A DNA stretch of 64,000 bases from CAZENU01 sp965222125 (lineage in GTDB: Bacteria; Chloroflexota; Dehalococcoidia; Lucifugimonadales; CAZENU01), in NCBI GenBank assembly GCA_965222125.1, contig CBDCTC010000006.1:1426001-1490000 (forward strand). Reading direction: 5' to 3'. The notes below the pieces were generated by a model. That model was not told where the DNA came from, did no database searches, and worked only from the letters and a program-made list of their open reading frames with translations. Below are positions 1 through 7,045 of the stretch, piece by piece (position 1 is the stretch's first letter; each line of letters begins with the position of its first letter). The position numbers and the translations under genes are program-made.

Positions 1-41
1 TTGACCTTCCAAGATAGACACGCTGCTGGCGGAGCTGGGGT

Positions 42-239
42 ATGCTAAAGGTTAGGGACGCGATCCGTCTCATAGAGCGTGACTGCTGGCGGCTGGCCCG
101 TACACGCGGAAGCCACCGAGTGTTCAAGCACCCCGATAAGCGGGGGATAGTCGTCGTCGCCGGCAAACCTGGCGTCGATATGCCTCAGGGGACGTGGCCC
201 AATGTCTTGAAGCAGGCGGGCCTAAGGGAACGGGGCTGA
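42..239 (+). CDS. hicA: HicA-family toxin (YcfA-like mRNA interferase)
   Basis: A 65-residue protein with the HicA double-stranded-RNA-binding-like fold pattern: an N-terminal helix, then GSHRVFKHPD around residues 23-32 containing the catalytic-type histidine, then a strand (GIVVVAGKPG) and a C-terminal helix ending WPNVLKQAGL. HicA toxins cleave mRNA and are neutralised by the downstream HicB protein. The length is normal for the family. A purine-rich site (GGAG) sits about 9 bases before the ATG. The partner gene follows after 2 bases but is broken, so an apparently intact toxin faces a damaged antitoxin. Family assignment is from motif recognition; activity is inferred. Confidence 0.85.
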   Translation: MLKVRDAIRLIERDCWRLARTRGSHRVFKHPDKRGIVVVAGKPGVDMPQGTWPNVLKQAGLRERG

Positions 240-241
240 TC

Positions 242-370
242 TTGAAGTACGCTGTAGTCATCGAGAAGGGACCAACTAGCTATGGAGCCCACGTGCCGGA
301 CCTGCCAGGGTGTGTAGCCGCTGCGGAAACCAGTTGCTGTCGGCAGTTGGCTTGGCTGCCGTCGGGATGA
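242..370 (+). pseudogene. hicB: Truncated HicB antitoxin
   Basis: A TTG-initiated frame two bases after hicA reads LKYAVVIEKGPTSYGAHVPD and continues LPGCVAAAET, which is the N-terminal partial RNase-H fold of HicB antitoxins (strand, Gly-Pro turn, then the LPGC motif). After the AET triplet the frame changes into SCCRQLAWLPSG and stops. The helical continuation and the DNA-binding C-terminus normal for HicB (70-130 residues) are missing. It is therefore a relic, caused by a deletion or frameshift near position 331. Whether the 42-residue stub still binds HicA cannot be told. Confidence 0.75.
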
Positions 371-577
371 CGCTGGCGATGTCGACGTCATGCGCGACAT
401 CGGGGCCTGACCACCCCACGCCCCTACCCACAGACATGATCTCCGTCGCCCAGCTCAGCTAGTACAACCAAGCTCACAGTCGGCGCGCCAGGTGCTGGAG
501 CCGTTGAGTACCCAGTGACCGCGAAGACCCGCTGGGCCGCCGGGGCGGACGTCGTTACCGACTGAGCGTTGCGCTCC

Positions 578-642
578 GGGCTCCGCCCTATGTCGAGCGG
601 AAGGCCGCAGGCTGATACGCGCCAAATGCGGCAAGCGGTATG
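578..642. repeat. 65-bp repeat, copy 1
   Basis: This 65-bp segment recurs at 10346-10410 with about four mismatches and no gaps. It lies upstream of both copies of the large duplicated block, but at a different relative distance (offset 9768 against 9643 for the block), so it is not simply part of the same colinear duplication. No gene is visible in it. It may be the end of a mobile element or a recombination site. Confidence 0.75.
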
Positions 643-676
643 ATCTCATGTATCAGCCATCCATACCGGTGAAATC

Positions 677-895
677 ATGCGAATATCCGAGCGAGGCCAG
701 ATCACCATCCCCAAGGCGCTGCGGGAGCGCTTCGGGCTGCATCGCGACGTCGAGGTCGATATCAGCCCAACCGAGCAGGGCCTGCTCATTCGGAAGCGTG
801 CGGCCGCGCTCCATCCCGTGGACCGGGTCGCCGGGATTCTGGATGGCGTCGACTTCGACATCGACGAATATATCGAGGAAATCAGGGGAAGGTGA
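677..895 (+). CDS. AbrB/MazE/SpoVT-family antitoxin
   Basis: A 72-residue protein beginning MRISERGQITIPKALRERFG, the classic swapped-hairpin AbrB DNA-binding domain (GQITIPK, residues 7-13, then a helix). The acidic C-terminus (DFDIDEYIEEIRGR) is typical of antitoxins that bind a PIN toxin. Such proteins repress their own operon and neutralise a VapC partner. The downstream toxin frame begins inside the stop codon (GTG at 892, a 4-base overlap typical of vapBC) but is lost after seven codons, so this antitoxin is now orphaned. No strong ribosome site is seen before the ATG. Confidence 0.85.
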   Translation: MRISERGQITIPKALRERFGLHRDVEVDISPTEQGLLIRKRAAALHPVDRVAGILDGVDFDIDEYIEEIRGR

Positions 896-954
896 TCACC
901 GCGGTCGACACGGAGGCCATCTGTTTCGCTCCCACCATCGGAAAGGGCGGCTGA
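892..954 (+). pseudogene. PIN-toxin start fused to a thiD tail (chimeric relic)
   Basis: The GTG overlapping the AbrB stop opens a frame reading VITAVDT, the conserved N-terminus of many VapC-type PIN toxins in which the Asp is a metal ligand. At about position 909 it switches to EAICFAPTIGKGG and stops at 954. The second part matches the C-terminal tail seen at 10552-10597, which belongs to a thiD-like kinase relic. The junction therefore marks where the left edge of the duplicated block replaced the body of the toxin gene. The 20-residue product is unlikely to function. Confidence 0.7.
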
Positions 955-987
955 GTCCCCGATATCCACCTGCAAGGGAGAACCGAC

Positions 988-1941
988 ATGGCCCTCTACC
1001 TCACGGAAGAAGACGTCGCCGCCGTGTTGACCATGGACATCGCCCTCGACGAGGTGGAACGGGGCTTCGTTCATCTCTCGGAGGGCAGGGCCTTCAACTT
1101 CCCGCGTAACCGCCTGCCCAACGGCACAGGCTCCTTCAACTTCATGACCGCGACCGCCCACGAGCTTGGCGTCATGGGCATGAAGACCTACGGCGTAGGT
1201 CCCGGCAGCTCACGCTTCTACGTGCACCTCTACGACACCACCACGACGGAGCTTATCGCCCTCATCGAGGCCAACGGCATGGGCCAGGTACGCACCGGGG
1301 CCGCCAGCGGCATCGCCACGAAGTACATGTCCCGCGCCGACGCGTCCACGGTCGGCATGATCGGCTCAGGCTACCAGGCCAGCACCCAGCTCGAAGCCGT
1401 GTGCAAGGTCAGAGATATCACGAGCGCGAGAATCTACTCCCGTGCCCGTGAGAACCGGGAACGTCTCGCCTCGGTCATGGAGCGTCGCCTTGGCATCGAG
1501 GTCCGCCCCGTCGACAGCGGCCAGGAGTGCGTCGAAGGCGTGGACATCGTCAACGTCATCACCACGGCTGCCAGACCCGTCCTGCAGGGCGAGTGGCTCA
1601 GCGCCGGCGCGCACGTCAACGCCGCCGGAAACAACCACTGGATGAAGCAGGAGGTCGACTGCGATGTCGTCCGCCGCGCCAGCGTGATCGTTGCCGACGA
1701 CGTCGACGGAGCGAAGATCGAGTGCGGCGACCTCGTCGATCCCATCGACCGCGGCATTATCACGTGGAACCACGTCCGCAATCTCTCCGACGTGGTGACA
1801 GGCCAGGTTGCGGGCCGCGCGTCGGACGGCGACATCACCCTCTTCGAGTCCCAGGGACTCGCCATCGAGGACATCGCCGTCGGTATTCGCGTCTACCGCA
1901 TGGCACAGGAGCGCGGACTGGGCCGGGCGATGCCCTTCTGA
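988..1941 (+). CDS. Ornithine cyclodeaminase / mu-crystallin family protein, copy 1
   Basis: A 317-residue protein of the OCD/mu-crystallin family: an N-terminal substrate domain with the conserved lysine in GMKTYG (about residue 66) and GQVRTGAASG (99-108), then a Rossmann NAD(P) domain with the glycine-rich loop IGSGYQA (125-131), and AGNNHW near 213-218. Members deaminate ornithine to proline or act as imine reductases or amino-acid dehydrogenases; the substrate cannot be read from sequence. It has a purine-rich ribosome site (AGGGAGAA) before the ATG. It faces the convergent Ddn and ggt genes. It differs from copy 2 at about ten residues. Confidence 0.88.
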   Translation: MALYLTEEDVAAVLTMDIALDEVERGFVHLSEGRAFNFPRNRLPNGTGSFNFMTATAHELGVMGMKTYGVGPGSSRFYVHLYDTTTTELIALIEANGMGQVRTGAASGIATKYMSRADASTVGMIGSGYQASTQLEAVCKVRDITSARIYSRARENRERLASVMERRLGIEVRPVDSGQECVEGVDIVNVITTAARPVLQGEWLSAGAHVNAAGNNHWMKQEVDCDVVRRASVIVADDVDGAKIECGDLVDPIDRGIITWNHVRNLSDVVTGQVAGRASDGDITLFESQGLAIEDIAVGIRVYRMAQERGLGRAMPF

Positions 1942-1950
1942 TGCCTGGCG

Positions 1951-2388
1951 TCAGGGGCGGCGGAGCGCGACGACGGGGATCCGGCGGTCGGTGCCGGCGC
2001 GGTAGCCAGCGAAGCGTGGATTCGCCGCAGCCACCTTGTCGAACAGCGCGGCGCGTTCTTCGCCCTGGGTTATGCGGGCCTCGGCGGCGAAACGCTCGCC
2101 GTTAGCTTCAACGGAAACGTTCGGGTCGGCGGCGACGTTCAGGTACCACGCCGGATGGCGGTCCTGGCCGTAGTTCGAAGCGACGACAATGAGGTCGCCG
2201 GACTCCTCGAATTGGAAGTACATCAGGGGAGACGACCGCGGCTTGCCGCTCCTGCGTCCCCTGGTTACGAGGATGAGGATTCCTTCGCCTTCCAGGCGGC
2301 CCAGGAGGCGGCCGCCGGAGAGCCGGAACAAGAGCCGGTGCATCGGGACGAAGAACCACGCGATGATGACGCGTCTGTAGGTCGGCAT
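1951..2388 (-). CDS. Ddn-like deazaflavin (F420)-dependent nitroreductase family protein, copy 1
   Basis: A 145-residue split-barrel protein of the deazaflavin-dependent nitroreductase family. It begins with a hydrophobic amphipathic stretch (RVIIAWFFVPMHRLLFRLSG), then LVTRGRRSGKPRSSPLMYF, where the RSGKPR segment is the typical F420-phosphate-binding region, then IVVASNYGQDRHPAWYLN. Such enzymes reduce nitro-groups, enones or quinones with reduced F420, often near the membrane. It ends 10 bases from the convergent OCD stop and starts 10 bases downstream of the ggt stop, so it is probably co-transcribed with ggt. Three residues differ from copy 2. Confidence 0.88.
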   Translation of the reverse strand: MPTYRRVIIAWFFVPMHRLLFRLSGGRLLGRLEGEGILILVTRGRRSGKPRSSPLMYFQFEESGDLIVVASNYGQDRHPAWYLNVAADPNVSVEANGERFAAEARITQGEERAALFDKVAAANPRFAGYRAGTDRRIPVVALRRP

Positions 2389-2398
2389 CGCGGGCTCC

Positions 2399-4096
2399 CT
2401 ACCACCCGATGCAGCAGGCTTCGCGGCGGGGGTCGGCCGCGCCCTTCAGGACGCCCGACTCCTGGTCCACCACGATGCCCTTGAGCGAGCCGGTGACGGC
2501 GCCCGCATCGGTCAGCACCTCGAGATCGTGGCCCCGGCGGCTGAGCTCCCGGATCGTGCTCTGCGGTACGGTGTCCTCCACGGACAGGCGCCCTGGGAGA
2601 TAGGCGTGAGGCCAGAACGAGTTGGGGAAGTTCCAGGAGGTGAACCGGGGCTGCTCCACAGCCTGCTGCGGGTCCATGCCGAACTCGACGATGTTGAGGA
2701 ACATCTGCAACATGGCCGGACACTGCGCGTCTCCGCCCGGCGCGCCGAACGGCATGAGCAGCCGCCCCTCCTTGAACGCGATGGCGGGGTTGGGCGTCAG
2801 CCGCGGGCGCTTCCACGGCTGGAGGCTGGAGGGGTGGTCGTGCTCCAGCCAGCTCTGCGTTCCCCTGGCCGACAGCGTGAACCCCAGGCCGGGGATGACC
2901 TTGCAGCCGCCCACGCCGTCGCTGGGCGTCGCCGAGAAGGCGTTGCCCCACCGATCGACCGTGCACGTGTAGCTCGTGTCCTGCTCCCGGGCTCCGGCCG
3001 CCCGGACCTCGGGCCGCCGCGCCGCCGCGCCGGACCGCGCGTCGCCCTGGTACGGCCAGGGGTTGCCCGGGGGCGGCATCTCGGGAAACGCCCGCTCCAT
3101 GTCTATGTCGCCGCGTCGGGCAGTGGTGTACCGCTTCGACAGAAGCCCGTCGATCGGCACGTCCACGTGGTCGGGGTCGCCGTAGTAGTGCTCCCTGTCG
3201 GCGAAGGCGAGGTTGAGCGCCTGCGACAGCAGGTGGATGTAGTCGGCGCTGTTGTGGCCCAAGCCGGCGAGGTCGTCGTCCTCGAGCATCTGCAGCGTCT
3301 CGGCCAGCACGGGTCCCTGGCACCACGCCCCACAGGTGTATACGGCATAGTCCTGGAAGCGGCCCACCTCCGGCTCCTCGACCTGGACGGAAAAATCCTT
3401 CAGGTCGTCCAGCGTCAGAAGCCCGCCCTGATCGCGGCTGAATCGCGCCATCTCCTCGGCGATGTCGCCCTTGTAGAAGTAGTCGCGCGCGGCCCTGATG
3501 GCCGCCTCGCGCCCCCTGGAGCCGTTGGCCCTCTCGACGTCCGCGAGGCGTCTGAACGTGCGCGCCAGGTCCTTCTGCACGAGCAGCTCGCCCGTCTGCG
3601 ATGGCCACTCGTCGACGGACGATCTCAGCAGGGCGCGCAGGACGGAAGCCGAGATCGGGTGGCCCTGCTCGGCCAGCTCCAGCACCGGCGCGACCACCTG
3701 CTCGAAGCTCATCGTGCCGTACTTCTCCAGCGCGGTGAGCCAGGCGTCGGCGGCGGACGGCAGGACGGTCCTGAGTATGCCCATCGGGATTTCGCCGCCG
3801 GCGTTCCGGTTGAAGTACTCGATCGAGGCCGCGCGCGGCCAGCGCCCCAGTCCGCTGATGGTCACCACCGAGTCGGAGGCCGCGAGGTAGATGATGATGG
3901 GCGCGACGCCGCCGAAGTTCGTGCTGGTCGGGCGCACGACGTTGAGGGCAATGCCCGAGGCCACTCCCGCGTCGACGGCGTTGCCGCCCTCCGCGAGGAT
4001 TCGGAAGCCCGCCGCGGCGGCGAGATGGTGCCCCGCGGACACCATGTGGGTGGTGCCCATGACGGCCGGCCGGCTGCTGTTCGACGTCGTTGTCAC
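2399..4096 (-). CDS. Gamma-glutamyltransferase family protein, copy 1
   Basis: An Ntn-hydrolase of about 565 residues. Family marks are EGGNAVDAG (about 36-44), NVVRPTSTNFGG (52-63), and the autoprocessing and nucleophile site around residue 374 in QDTSYTCTVD, where the Thr after Asp becomes the N-terminal nucleophile of the small subunit. The C-terminal GAPGGDAQCPAMLQ loop is also typical. These enzymes hydrolyse or transfer gamma-glutamyl groups. No signal peptide is seen, so it may be cytoplasmic. I chose the GTG at 4096: a full Shine-Dalgarno (AAGGAGG) lies five bases before it and overlaps the alternative GTG at 4102, and the paralog starts at the equivalent codon. Confidence 0.9.
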   Translation of the reverse strand: MTTTSNSSRPAVMGTTHMVSAGHHLAAAAGFRILAEGGNAVDAGVASGIALNVVRPTSTNFGGVAPIIIYLAASDSVVTISGLGRWPRAASIEYFNRNAGGEIPMGILRTVLPSAADAWLTALEKYGTMSFEQVVAPVLELAEQGHPISASVLRALLRSSVDEWPSQTGELLVQKDLARTFRRLADVERANGSRGREAAIRAARDYFYKGDIAEEMARFSRDQGGLLTLDDLKDFSVQVEEPEVGRFQDYAVYTCGAWCQGPVLAETLQMLEDDDLAGLGHNSADYIHLLSQALNLAFADREHYYGDPDHVDVPIDGLLSKRYTTARRGDIDMERAFPEMPPPGNPWPYQGDARSGAAARRPEVRAAGAREQDTSYTCTVDRWGNAFSATPSDGVGGCKVIPGLGFTLSARGTQSWLEHDHPSSLQPWKRPRLTPNPAIAFKEGRLLMPFGAPGGDAQCPAMLQMFLNIVEFGMDPQQAVEQPRFTSWNFPNSFWPHAYLPGRLSVEDTVPQSTIRELSRRGHDLEVLTDAGAVTGSLKGIVVDQESGVLKGAADPRREACCIGW

Positions 4097-4287
4097 GATC
4101 ACCTCCTTGATTGCCAGAGGAGTTCAGGCCAGGTCACATCCCGGACGTGGGACGGGCCACGATCTTCGCAGCAGACCAGCACCTACGCTCTCTCTCCAAC
4201 GATCCGTCCGAGACCGAACTGCTTACCCAAGATCACGACCCGAGCCAGAGGTGCGCCATCCAGTGAGCCCTCGAAGGGGCACGGGCC

Positions 4288-5160
4288 CTAGCGCGAGTAC
4301 ATCAGGTTCGGGTCGACCACCGACTTCTCGTTGCCGCCACCCGGCTCCCCTACCATCACGCCGTCGCGGAGCTCCGTCAGGCGCCCGTCTGTCATCGCGA
4401 AAAGCATGGTGTCGCCGCGGAACTCTTCGACGCCCACGTCGAACGCGTCTCGGGCCCGAAAAAGGCGGGCCATAGCGTTGCCTACAGGCCCCACCGAGAC
4501 CAGCCGTCGGGCTTCCAGACGCGCGCCCAACTTGTTGAAGTCTCTCGGGGGTTCGCGTTTCGGGCCGAGGCCGAAGCTTCGAAACCGCAGGGGGCGCTCG
4601 GTGCCGTCGGGGTCCCTGATCCGAGCCACGTACTCAGTCCATCGGCCGTATTCGGGCTGCAGCATCTGCTCAATCATGTGCCAGAAGGAAGTGCGGAAGT
4701 ACGGCACTCCCAGCATGAGGATGCGGGCGTCCATCTCGTAGAGCTTCCAGAACGGCCCGTCGACGGACCAAGCCGCCGCCCTGTGGACCCGCATCATCTC
4801 CCGGGCGACCGGACCCAGCGCCGCGACCGATTCGCGGAGATGGCAGCTTCTCACGGCGCCGGGACGCCTGCGCGCCACCTCTGTGATTCGGCCGACTTCG
4901 GAGGGATCGTTGGCCGGATCGAAGACGGAGTCGGGGCCCCTGTGAGAAGGCGTGTAGGTGGGCACCACAAGGGTCCCGTCCGGCGCTAGAACGTCCAGGA
5001 ACGCATCCACCACCGCGTCCGCTCCACCCTCTACATAGCCCATGGCGCTCAAGGAGCTGTGGACCATGACGACGTGGCCCGCTTCAAGTCCCAGACGCTT
5101 CAGCGCCTGTACGATGTCGTCGCGGGTGAGGCGTTGTACCGGTCTCGGACCCGTGTTCAT
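4288..5160 (-). CDS. AAC(3)-family N-acetyltransferase (aminoglycoside 3-N-acetyltransferase-like)
   Basis: A 290-residue antibiotic_NAT-type protein. It shows MVHSSLSAMGYVEGG (about 32-46), GTLVVPTYTPS (62-72), and the signature G....(x)T...HM.E in GVPYFRTSFWHMIEQ (about 157-171), where the His and Glu correspond to the catalytic pair. The family acetylates the 3-amino group of aminoglycosides using acetyl-CoA, but many environmental members act on other amines. Length is within the family norm (260-290). It follows the arylsulfotransferase gene on the same strand after a 20-base gap, so the two may be co-transcribed. A resistance role is not implied by sequence alone. Confidence 0.87.
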   Translation of the reverse strand: MNTGPRPVQRLTRDDIVQALKRLGLEAGHVVMVHSSLSAMGYVEGGADAVVDAFLDVLAPDGTLVVPTYTPSHRGPDSVFDPANDPSEVGRITEVARRRPGAVRSCHLRESVAALGPVAREMMRVHRAAAWSVDGPFWKLYEMDARILMLGVPYFRTSFWHMIEQMLQPEYGRWTEYVARIRDPDGTERPLRFRSFGLGPKREPPRDFNKLGARLEARRLVSVGPVGNAMARLFRARDAFDVGVEEFRGDTMLFAMTDGRLTELRDGVMVGEPGGGNEKSVVDPNLMYSR

Positions 5161-5181
5161 GGGAGGCTTTCGTCTGGACGC

Positions 5182-6501
5182 TCAGGTTCGACCTTCCGTG
5201 TCCCCTTGCTGTTCTCCGAGCGTCAAGTGCTCTACCGGCACCCCGCCTTTGTAGAACGTTCTCACGTGGGGCGGAGGTACCACAGGCGTCTCCACGGGAG
5301 TGCCGAGTCGGGCGAGCTGGGGGCAGTGGTCGTACGGGTACCTGTAGGCGGTCTCGTAGGACCTGTGCCGTTCGATTGCGTACTCCCAGACCAGCTCTTT
5401 CTCCGCGGTGACCTCGAAGATCCTTCCACCCAACGCTTCACCTATGAAGGTGTTGCCGTTGGGCAGCCTTTGAACGCTGCCGGTGTAGGCGGTGAAGAAC
5501 TTGAACTCGTTGTAGTTGTGGCTGTATCCGGGGTCTTCGCTGGTGAGGTATCCATCATCCTCGTAGCTCCAGACCACTTCCCCGGCGACAGGGTCTATCT
5601 CGAGGATGGAGGTCCGCCCCGCGCGGGAGATATCCTGGACGGGCGGCTGGCCGTTGTCGAGAAGCAGGATGTTGCCCGCGCCCGGCAGGCCCTTGGGGAT
5701 CATCCTCGGGTCGTGCTGACCGGCGATTCCGCCGCGGTGGCGGCCGGAGTGCTCCCAGACGACTTCCTTGGTCTGCTTGTCGATGATGAAGATGAAGCCC
5801 AGGGTTCGAGGGCTGACCAGGATGTTTCCGGGCCTGAACCTCTCGTCGCCGGCGTCGTACCACTTGTTCTCCGGCAGCGGGTCGAGGTGGTTGAAGTGAG
5901 TCCAGTTCGGCGATGGGTCGATGTCCAGGTATCTGTTGAGATCTAAGTGTTCCCAGGCGTGCCACTCCCACACCACGTCGCCCGCGGGTGTCGTCTCGAA
6001 GATGGAATGACCTTGAAGACCCGGTGGCCACCGGACGCCCGACCCAAGTCTCCTGCGCGCCGGGTCTTTGACCTTTCTCTTGTACTCCTCGGGGATCTCC
6101 CGCCGGGAGCTATAGACTGTGTTGCCGTTGTCCAGGCGTCTCGACAGCCCCGCCGTATATCCGGGCACTACAGGCGGCTCCCAGACGATCTCGTTGTCCC
6201 AGTTATACTCCCTTGGGCCCAGGAGGTTGCCGTTCTCGAGCAGGTGGGCATAGTTCCAGATCCCCGACCGCGGAGCTCCCGCGCCCGGCGGATCGTCTCT
6301 AGGGCCCGTGGGCGGAGGCGCCGGTGGCACCCCCGGGGCGGGTGCCTCGTGAGATCGCTCGACGGCCCAGGTATTGACCACGTTGCCGTTCATATCGAAC
6401 AGAGTGATGTCCGGCTCGTGCAGGAAGTTCAGCAGGGTGTAGCCGCCGAAGGCCTTCTCCGGGTTGTAGATCGTCGTTCCTATGGGATAGACGGTTATCA
6501 T
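5182..6501 (-). CDS. Arylsulfotransferase-like (ASST family) beta-propeller protein
   Basis: About 439 residues with repeated propeller blades in which NGN and VVWE motifs recur (LLENGNLLG, RLDNGNTVYSS, GDVVWEWHAW, EVVWEHSG, EVVWSYEDD, RLPNGNTFIG, ELVWEYAIERH), the pattern of Arylsulfotran_2 proteins. Conserved histidines appear in HFNHLDPL, GQHDPRM and YSHNYNEF. Known ASSTs move sulfate between phenols in the periplasm, but no signal peptide is visible here, so location and substrate are open. I prefer the ATG at 6501 (MITVYPIG) because the GGGAGG site abuts the upstream GTG at 6513 but is about 10 bases from the ATG. Confidence 0.82.
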   Translation of the reverse strand: MITVYPIGTTIYNPEKAFGGYTLLNFLHEPDITLFDMNGNVVNTWAVERSHEAPAPGVPPAPPPTGPRDDPPGAGAPRSGIWNYAHLLENGNLLGPREYNWDNEIVWEPPVVPGYTAGLSRRLDNGNTVYSSRREIPEEYKRKVKDPARRRLGSGVRWPPGLQGHSIFETTPAGDVVWEWHAWEHLDLNRYLDIDPSPNWTHFNHLDPLPENKWYDAGDERFRPGNILVSPRTLGFIFIIDKQTKEVVWEHSGRHRGGIAGQHDPRMIPKGLPGAGNILLLDNGQPPVQDISRAGRTSILEIDPVAGEVVWSYEDDGYLTSEDPGYSHNYNEFKFFTAYTGSVQRLPNGNTFIGEALGGRIFEVTAEKELVWEYAIERHRSYETAYRYPYDHCPQLARLGTPVETPVVPPPHVRTFYKGGVPVEHLTLGEQQGDTEGRT

Positions 6502-6552
6502 GGTTCGGTACACCTCCCAAGTCGGTTCCGCATGTCAATCACCCGAGTCAGA

Positions 6553-6819
6553 TCAGCCGGTACGGCGTCGGTCAGTATATCTTAATATCTTAGACGCGGC
6601 CATAAAATTGGCCAACTTCACTCCGGCCCATTTTGCCCTGGCCGCGAGCTGGCGTGTTATCTCCCCGCCGCCGAGTATGTGACCTTTCGTCGCCTTCAGC
6701 AGGTCCCCCTTGGTCGTCTCAGGCCCCAGCTCCAGGGAGACCTCCTCGATGCGGTGTAGAGAGGGGTAGTGGGCGCTGGAGGCGCGGCGCCCCGCGCCGA
6801 TGAATCCTGTCCTCAGCAT
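6553..6819 (-). pseudogene. N-terminal fragment of a Gfo/Idh/MocA oxidoreductase
   Basis: The first 26 residues, MLRTGFIGAGRRASSAHYPS followed by LHRIEEVSLE, are the opening Rossmann strand and GxGxxG-type loop (GAGRRA) of a Gfo/Idh/MocA dehydrogenase. Homology then stops; the remaining 60 residues (from LGPETTKGD on) match nothing I recognise and are basic and alanine-rich. A full enzyme would have 330-380 residues. The ATG is four bases downstream of the stop of another relic, as in an operon. It reads as a deleted dehydrogenase fused to unrelated DNA. Confidence 0.65.
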
Positions 6820-6823
6820 CCGG

Positions 6824-6940
6824 TCATCCTTTCAGCAGGGCAGCGAGCTCGTCGCTGGTGGTCGTCGGGCACCAGTGCTTCTCGACATGTTCCACCACCA
6901 GCCGCGTTCCCTCGTCGTGGCTGACGTAAGGCGGGCGCTT
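6824..6940 (-). pseudogene. C-terminal relic of an unidentified gene
   Basis: On the minus strand an open frame without a start codon reads YVSHDEGTRLVVEHVEKHW and continues CPTTTSDELAALLKG to a TGA at 6824-6826. Composition and helix periodicity look like a genuine protein C-terminus, and the next gene fragment starts four bases later, as in an operon. I do not recognise the family. It probably belonged to a gene whose 5' part was removed by the rearrangement that placed the binding-protein gene upstream. Confidence 0.4.
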
Positions 6941-6980
6941 TCATGCGCCCCTCACCCTCGGCCGTACGCACTTCCTCAAG

Positions 6981-7023
6981 CAAGAGGCCCCGGGTGGCGA
7001 TTTCGCCCACCCGGGGCCTCTTG
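6981..7023 (-). terminator. Strong hairpin downstream of the solute-binding protein gene
   Basis: A perfect 17-bp inverted repeat (arms 6981-6997 and 7007-7023) with a nine-base loop lies 23 bases after the stop of the minus-strand binding-protein gene. The G+C-rich stem fits a factor-independent terminator or mRNA-stabilising hairpin. The T-tract on the minus strand is poor, so termination efficiency is uncertain. Confidence 0.7.
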
Positions 7024-7045
7024 GCCTGTCAGCTACGGAATCGGG

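Larger units (their letters stand above)
909..4165. repeat. 3.2-kb segmental duplication, copy 1
   Basis: From 909 to roughly 4165 this block is colinear with 10552 to about 13808 at a constant offset of 9643 bases through all three genes. It holds the ornithine cyclodeaminase-like, Ddn-like and gamma-glutamyltransferase genes. The left break is sharp (toxin sequence before 909). The right edge fades within the 5' region of the ggt gene. Divergence is uneven: the middle (Ddn and the 3' two-thirds of ggt) is almost identical while the outer parts carry more changes. Confidence 0.93.

Noticed and set aside
4103..4287. Possible tRNA or riboswitch in the gap upstream of the first ggt gene
   Set aside because: No cloverleaf, no T-loop consensus and no known aptamer core. 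It is treated as leader sequence.
2528..4291. Long open frame antisense to the first ggt gene (and its twin at 12171-13796)
   Set aside because: Arg/Val/Pro-rich composition without any domain. It mirrors the codon-position G+C bias of the real ggt gene on the other strand.
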